A stretch of DNA of 64,000 bases, from assembly GCA_951799405.1 (NCBI GenBank), contig OX637341.1, positions 19,707,659 through 19,771,658 on the forward strand. Direction: 5' to 3'. This DNA comes from Agapetus fuscipes. Lineage: Eukaryota; Arthropoda; Insecta; Trichoptera; Glossosomatidae. Of this stretch, positions 42,001 through 48,000 are shown piece after piece (position 1 is the first letter of the stretch; the number at the start of each line of letters is the position of its first letter). The notes below the pieces were generated by a model that searched no databases, was not told where the DNA came from, and saw only the letters and a list, made by a program, of their open reading frames with translations. Made by a program: the position numbers and the translations under genes.

Positions 42001-45000
42001 CTCTTTTGTCATGTATTAATTAAATAAAAATAAATTATTCTCATATATATAAATAAAAACCCCAATCTCAAATGAACATAAGTCCTGCAACTCTTGCCGA
42101 CCTTCCCTGAAGCAGGGGTGACATTGGCAAAGTGAACCATTTTTTACAGTATGGGTGGTCAGCCGCATACCAACCTATCAGTCAAGGAGTACAAGCAATT
42201 AATACAATCAAATATACAAAACAAATAAATTCCAAGCAATTAAACAGTAAAAAATTCAAAAACTACAACACATATTTTTTAAATTTAAAAGCCTCAGCTT
42301 TAACCGCCAGCATTACAGATCAACCGCCATTTCTTTCGATCCTTGCATACTTCTTTCATTTCATCCAGAGCCATAACCTTTTTCATACAAGCTCTCCTTT
42401 TATTATGACTCTGGATATCCCATTCATTCGCTATTTCGAAAATTTGGTCCATCCATACCTTTCTCGGTCTTCCTCTTCCACGACATCCATCAATTCTCGC
42501 AGCATATACTTTCTTCGTCAGTCTTTCCTCATTCATTCTCTCTAAATGTCCAAACCATCAAAGCATACTTCTTTTAATCTTTACTTTCACACTTTCTCTC
42601 ACACCACATTCCTCTCTAACAAAATCATTCCTTACCCTATCACTCCGTCTTATCCCAATCATACTTCTTAAGTAGTCCATTTCTACTGTATGGACTTTAC
42701 TAATCTCACTTTCACTCACCGTCCAGGCTTCACTTCCATATATCAGAGTGGGCACTAGTATACCACCGTGCACCGCCAGTTGAACATTTTTTGAAAGATT
42801 CTGGTTCTTGGCGATGCTAGCGGTAGCACCCAGTACGCACCTGCCTTTCATTATTCTTCTTTCAAATTCACCGATCATTCTTCCATCTTTTTCAAACTTA
42901 CTTCCCAGGTATACAAACTCATTTACGACATCAACATTCATTCCATTAATTTTAAATTCATAATTCACATTTTCATCATCTCTTTCAAAAATCAATACTT
43001 TCGTCTTACTTGCATTCAACTTCAAATGGTTACCTAACAAAGCTTCATTCAATCTAGAGAGCATTGTTTGCAATTCTACAGCAGAATCAGATACAAGAAC
43101 TGCATCATCTGCATACAGTAGAACACTCACTTTGCTCTCTCCTATCATCAATCCACAATCATTAATTCTAGCATCTCTGACACACTTGTCCATGACTATG
43201 TTAAATAGCCAAGGACTCATCACACATCCTTGCCTCACACCCTTATAAACTTCAAACCACTCACTATACTCACCATCAATAAGAACACATGCCTTACTAT
43301 TACACCAGTTTTTAAAAATTGCGTTTTTATGGGTCTTTTTAATATTTTTGATAAAAAAATTGAGATCGTGTAACCGGTACTTAAGGTAATTTTTTTTTAA
43401 AATGTTGTTTAATTTTTTGTAGAAATTTATGTATATTGCGCATAAAATTGTAAAATATTATTTTTTAGTCAACTCAGCTATTTCCGAGAAAATCCCAATC
43501 TTTTTTTCTTTCATATGGCAACCCATAGACATGCAAGTTGGCAAAAGTGTTGCCATTACTGATTTTCTTAGCGACAACTTAAGCAACGACCACACTGAAA
43601 TTTTAAAGAAAATCGTTAGAGCCATTTTTGAGAAAAGTGCAATTTTATGTTTTTTTTGTATGGCAGCCATCTTGAATTTTCAGGTTGATGCCATGCCAGT
43701 CGGCCCATCAAAATCTGTGGTTGTCAATTCTCTAAATCCAAAAATTGGTGTATCTGGGATTAGTAGTTTCGGCTGGGACATACATACGGATATACATACA
43801 TACATACATGCGGACGGACGGACAGACAGGTTCGACAAATTAGGTTTTTTTGCATGTCCTGGTGCAGGACAACTCATTTCCGTTGAAACCTCATACAATA
43901 CTTTATATTAGGTCCTTACATATGAAATTGGAGTTTTGTATGGGAGGAACAAAAGTCTTTTTTTTTTAATCTAATACGATGCACGTCCAGAAAGTAAGTG
44001 TACTCAATTTATGTAGGGTTCAAAAAATTTTTAATTAAACAAAAACATACTTGGTTACACTTGTACATATGTAAGTTATTTTTCGACGTAGGCACCATCC
44101 CTCTCGATGCAAGTGGTGAGCCGCGGGATCAATTTTTTGATGCCTGCCTCGAAGAAGTCTCCCGCCAGCTCTTTCGCCCACTTCTCCACCTCCCCCTTCA
44201 CCTCCTCGTCCGTTAAAAAGTTGTTCCCACCCATGTGCACCTTAAGGGAAGTAAAAAGATGGAAATCTGAAGGGGCCAGGTCAGGGGAATACAGGGGGTG
44301 GTTCAAAACGTCCCATCCAACTCTTTGGAGCTCTGCACTCGATTCAACTTGTGCTGTTCTGTCAGCTGTTTTGGGACCCACCTTGCCGACAATTTCCGAT
44401 ATCTGAGAGTTTCTGTGATTGTTTCGTGTATCAGGGATCTGGAGATTTGCGGAAACATCGCAGAAAGTTCATCTAACGTCAATCTGCGATCGTCACGGAC
44501 CGCAATCTCGATTTTTTCCACAAGTTCGTCAGTCACAATTGAAGGTCTTCCGCTCCTCTGATCGTCATGCACAGAAGTACGACCATTTTTACACTCGCTA
44601 AACCACTTGTACACACTCGTACGATTCATAGCTTTATTACCGTAAACAGTTTTCACCTCATTATAAATTTCAACCGGAGCTTTTCCCTTCGCAACAAGGT
44701 AGCGAATGACGGCGCGAATTTCGCACTTGGCGGGTGATACGATCGTCATTTTTCGCGAGAGATGCTACTGCGTCAAGAGTTTTCAACACACTAACCTCGG
44801 ATTGGTCTCGTTTTGAAGGGGAGAGGTCAGGCTACGTGGCAGTGTTGCCAACATGTCGAAAAAGTATTCCCTACAGCTGTGAGAGTACCAGTACACTTAC
44901 TTTCTGGACGTGCCGCGTATATTTATTTAATCAAAGTATGTACCATTGCTATCTATGCACTTTTGGCATCTCATAGGTAGTTCATTGATCCCTTTACTAA

Positions 45001-48000
45001 AATAACCGTTCGGACGGCAATCAATTCAATCTTTGAAGGCGGTTTGGACTGCCCTATCGGAGTTGAATTATTTCCCTTGCAAGAAGTTATCCAAATTTCG
45101 AAAAAAATGGTAATCTGTTGGAGCACGGTCCGGAGAGTACGTGGGATGTCTTAAGCATTCCAATTGAAGCTCTCCTAAATTGGTAGCCGTCTGTTGTGCA
45201 GTGTGTGGTCTAGCGTTGCCATGAAGCAGCAGTGGCCTAGAGCGATTGACCAGCCTCGGTTGTTTAGAAGCTAGTTTTTCCATCATGGTTTGCAGTTGCT
45301 GACAATAGACATCTGCCGTAATCATCTGACCAGATTTAAGAAAGGTGTAGTGAACTACACCGGCACTAGTCCACCAAACGCTCACAAGTAACTTTTTTGA
45401 GCCAATTTTCGCTTGGGGCATGATTTGGCTGGTTTGGCAGGGTTCAGCCATTGCAATGAGCACTTTCGATTATTGCACAGGATACATTTTTCATCACAAG
45501 TAATAATTTGATAAAAAATCTCTTCATTATTGTGCCGGTTGAGTAATGTAACGCAGCAGTTGACGAGCGTTTGTTGATTTGCTTCACCCAATTTATGAGG
45601 TTACTACTTTTCAAGCTACTTTACCTTTCCAATTAGCTTCAAGTGGATTAAAATAGTTTTATCACTAATTTTGCAGCCTACAGCTTACTCGGACGTGGTT
45701 TGCGATGGATTCGCTTCCACAATAGCCTTCAATTCCTCATTATCAACTTTGGTCTCCGGCAGTCCACGAGGCTTGTTCTGCAGGCCGAAATTTCCAGAAC
45801 AAAAATGTTGGAACCAAAAACGCACTGTGCTTTATTTTGCGACACCGTTGCCATACACATCATTAATTATTCGAGCCGTTTCTGCAGCACTGGTCGATCA
45901 ATCCCGGCGGAGCACAAAAAACATAGCATTTATTTTTTCAATAAAAAATACTCTTCGCCGGGTCGAAAAATTATTTGCCTTTACCAAAGACTAGTCACCA
46001 AAGGTCCATCCAGCCTTACAGCAACTGGGTCTTGCTTGAGAATCGCCGCTTTCTATAACAACGACCAAGCATACAGAAGGCTCTTGAGGTGTGATTCACA
46101 CATCACTCACCAAATAAATCATCCTCATATAATAATTATTATTATTATTATTATTTAATGATGTATAAAATGTAATTTGTCGTGTGTGTGTGTTCCTTGA
46201 CTTATAGGTTGGTATGCGGCTGACCACCCATGCTGTAAAAATGGTTCACTTTGCCAATGTCACCCCTGTCTCAGGGAAGGACGGCAAGAGTTGCAGGGTG
46301 TATGTCCATTTGAGATTTGATTTTTATGTTGTAGGTTCACATGAGGCATGTGCAAGCGCGAACTTGTACGTGTCTGGTTGTGAGAATGCATGTAATGTGA
46401 ATCTCCAATGTAACATATCCTTGCAACTTAGATTAGATTAGATTAGATTAGATTGTGTGTAAGCACAATGACTTACACAGTCTGGTTGTGAGCATGCATT
46501 TAATTTTTTATTATCGATTACATATCTTTGCGACTTAGATGGTTATGGTCACTGGAGATGGTGACATTGTGTGTGGCAGAGAGCTGATAAGATAACAGCT
46601 CTCCGCCATATCAGGGATTAGAGGAAATCACAGATCACAAGTACGGCAAGTAGCCGGGCAGAGACTTCTCAGACAACAACACAAGTCTTTCCTGCCACTC
46701 CTTCAGGTGAATGGTCACAATGAAAGAAAGCAAATGCCACAATTAATGCCCTTGCAACATTTTAAATCTGAAGTTTCAATATTTGAAATTATTTTTTCCT
46801 AATCCCCATATTAAGTCAACTTGATTATTCCTTGACTTATAAGTTGGTATGAGGCTGACCACCCATACTGTAAAAAATGGTTCACTTTGCCAATGTCACC
46901 TCTGTTTCAGGGAATGTCGGCAAGAGTTGCAGGGCTTATGTTCATTTGAGGTTTGGATTTTATTTGTAAGTACACAATCAGCATTTGTAAGCGCGAACTA
47001 CACGTGTTTGTTTGTGGGCATACATCTGAGAGCTTTGAATGAATATATCCTTGCAACTTAGATTATAGATTATAGATACTGGCGCCGTTGCTCTCTGCAA
47101 CAATTCACCAAAAAGATGAAGAAAAAATTATTTCCCTTCAGAAAAAAATATTTTTTGCAGGATGTTGGATTTGATTCTAACAACGCCTCAAGAATTGTAA
47201 TTTTTCCCACTTGAAGTTTATAAAACAACATATTTTAGGAAGCAGCATGTTCAAGTTGTGGCAGTTGAGTCAATATTGTATCAGCTCCACATGAGAGCTC
47301 CGCAGGGTGATGCGCTGAGTTACGTTAAACCTCAGCTCCACACACATACTGTCATTTTGGTTTTAATCAGAAAATTTTTTTACAGAGTAGGTACAATAGG
47401 GTAGTTGCAGTGGTAGGGAAAACGGTTGAAAATAATATGGTTCTGTAGAGTACATTTCAAGGATCCCAACCATATATTTTTTGTGTAGTAAAAATAAAAA
47501 TATCATTAATAATTTTCAAAAATAAAATGCGGAGAATTTTAGTCGCGCCAAAACGCAGCGCGTTCGACTTCGCGAATCTTGACGTCAAAATGACATCAAG
47601 ACTCGCCACTGGGCCCGCCGATACCTACACTCCGAAGATGCATCGCCGTCATATCTGCCTAAATAAACAAAATGACCTTTTTTCCGGAAATTGAGAATAC
47701 GCTAATTTTAAAGAGCTTTAGTTTAAAAACTAATCAAGATATATATTTTTTTAAAAACGCAGATGCATTTTTAAAAATGTATTCTACCATTTTATATAAT
47801 GAAAAAATGTGATACTTCCCTATTGTTTGGTGTAAAGTTCATTCACAAAACCGGTCGGACATTAATAAAATCTACTCTTTCTGTCACCGCTAATGATACA
47901 TTATCTCTCAAGATTGCCTAATTTGATCCATGGAATGTACCTCTCAGAAAGCATAATAAATAAAACAACATGAATAAAGTAGATGTCCTCACCCAGGCAG

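Larger units (their letters stand above)
43908..45895 (-). mobile_element. Mariner element B, truncated and split by mariner A
   Basis: Left terminal repeat TTAGGTCCTTACATATGAAA after TA at 43906. Transposase pieces on the minus strand from 45860 down to 45068, related to the plus-strand copy at 50678-51965. The catalytic box reads [11 protein letters not shown], so the second Asp is replaced by Gly; other stops and a frameshift exist. Truncated at 45895 in the first codons by a SINE S1. Mariner A lies in its 3' UTR at a TA. Confidence 0.85.
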
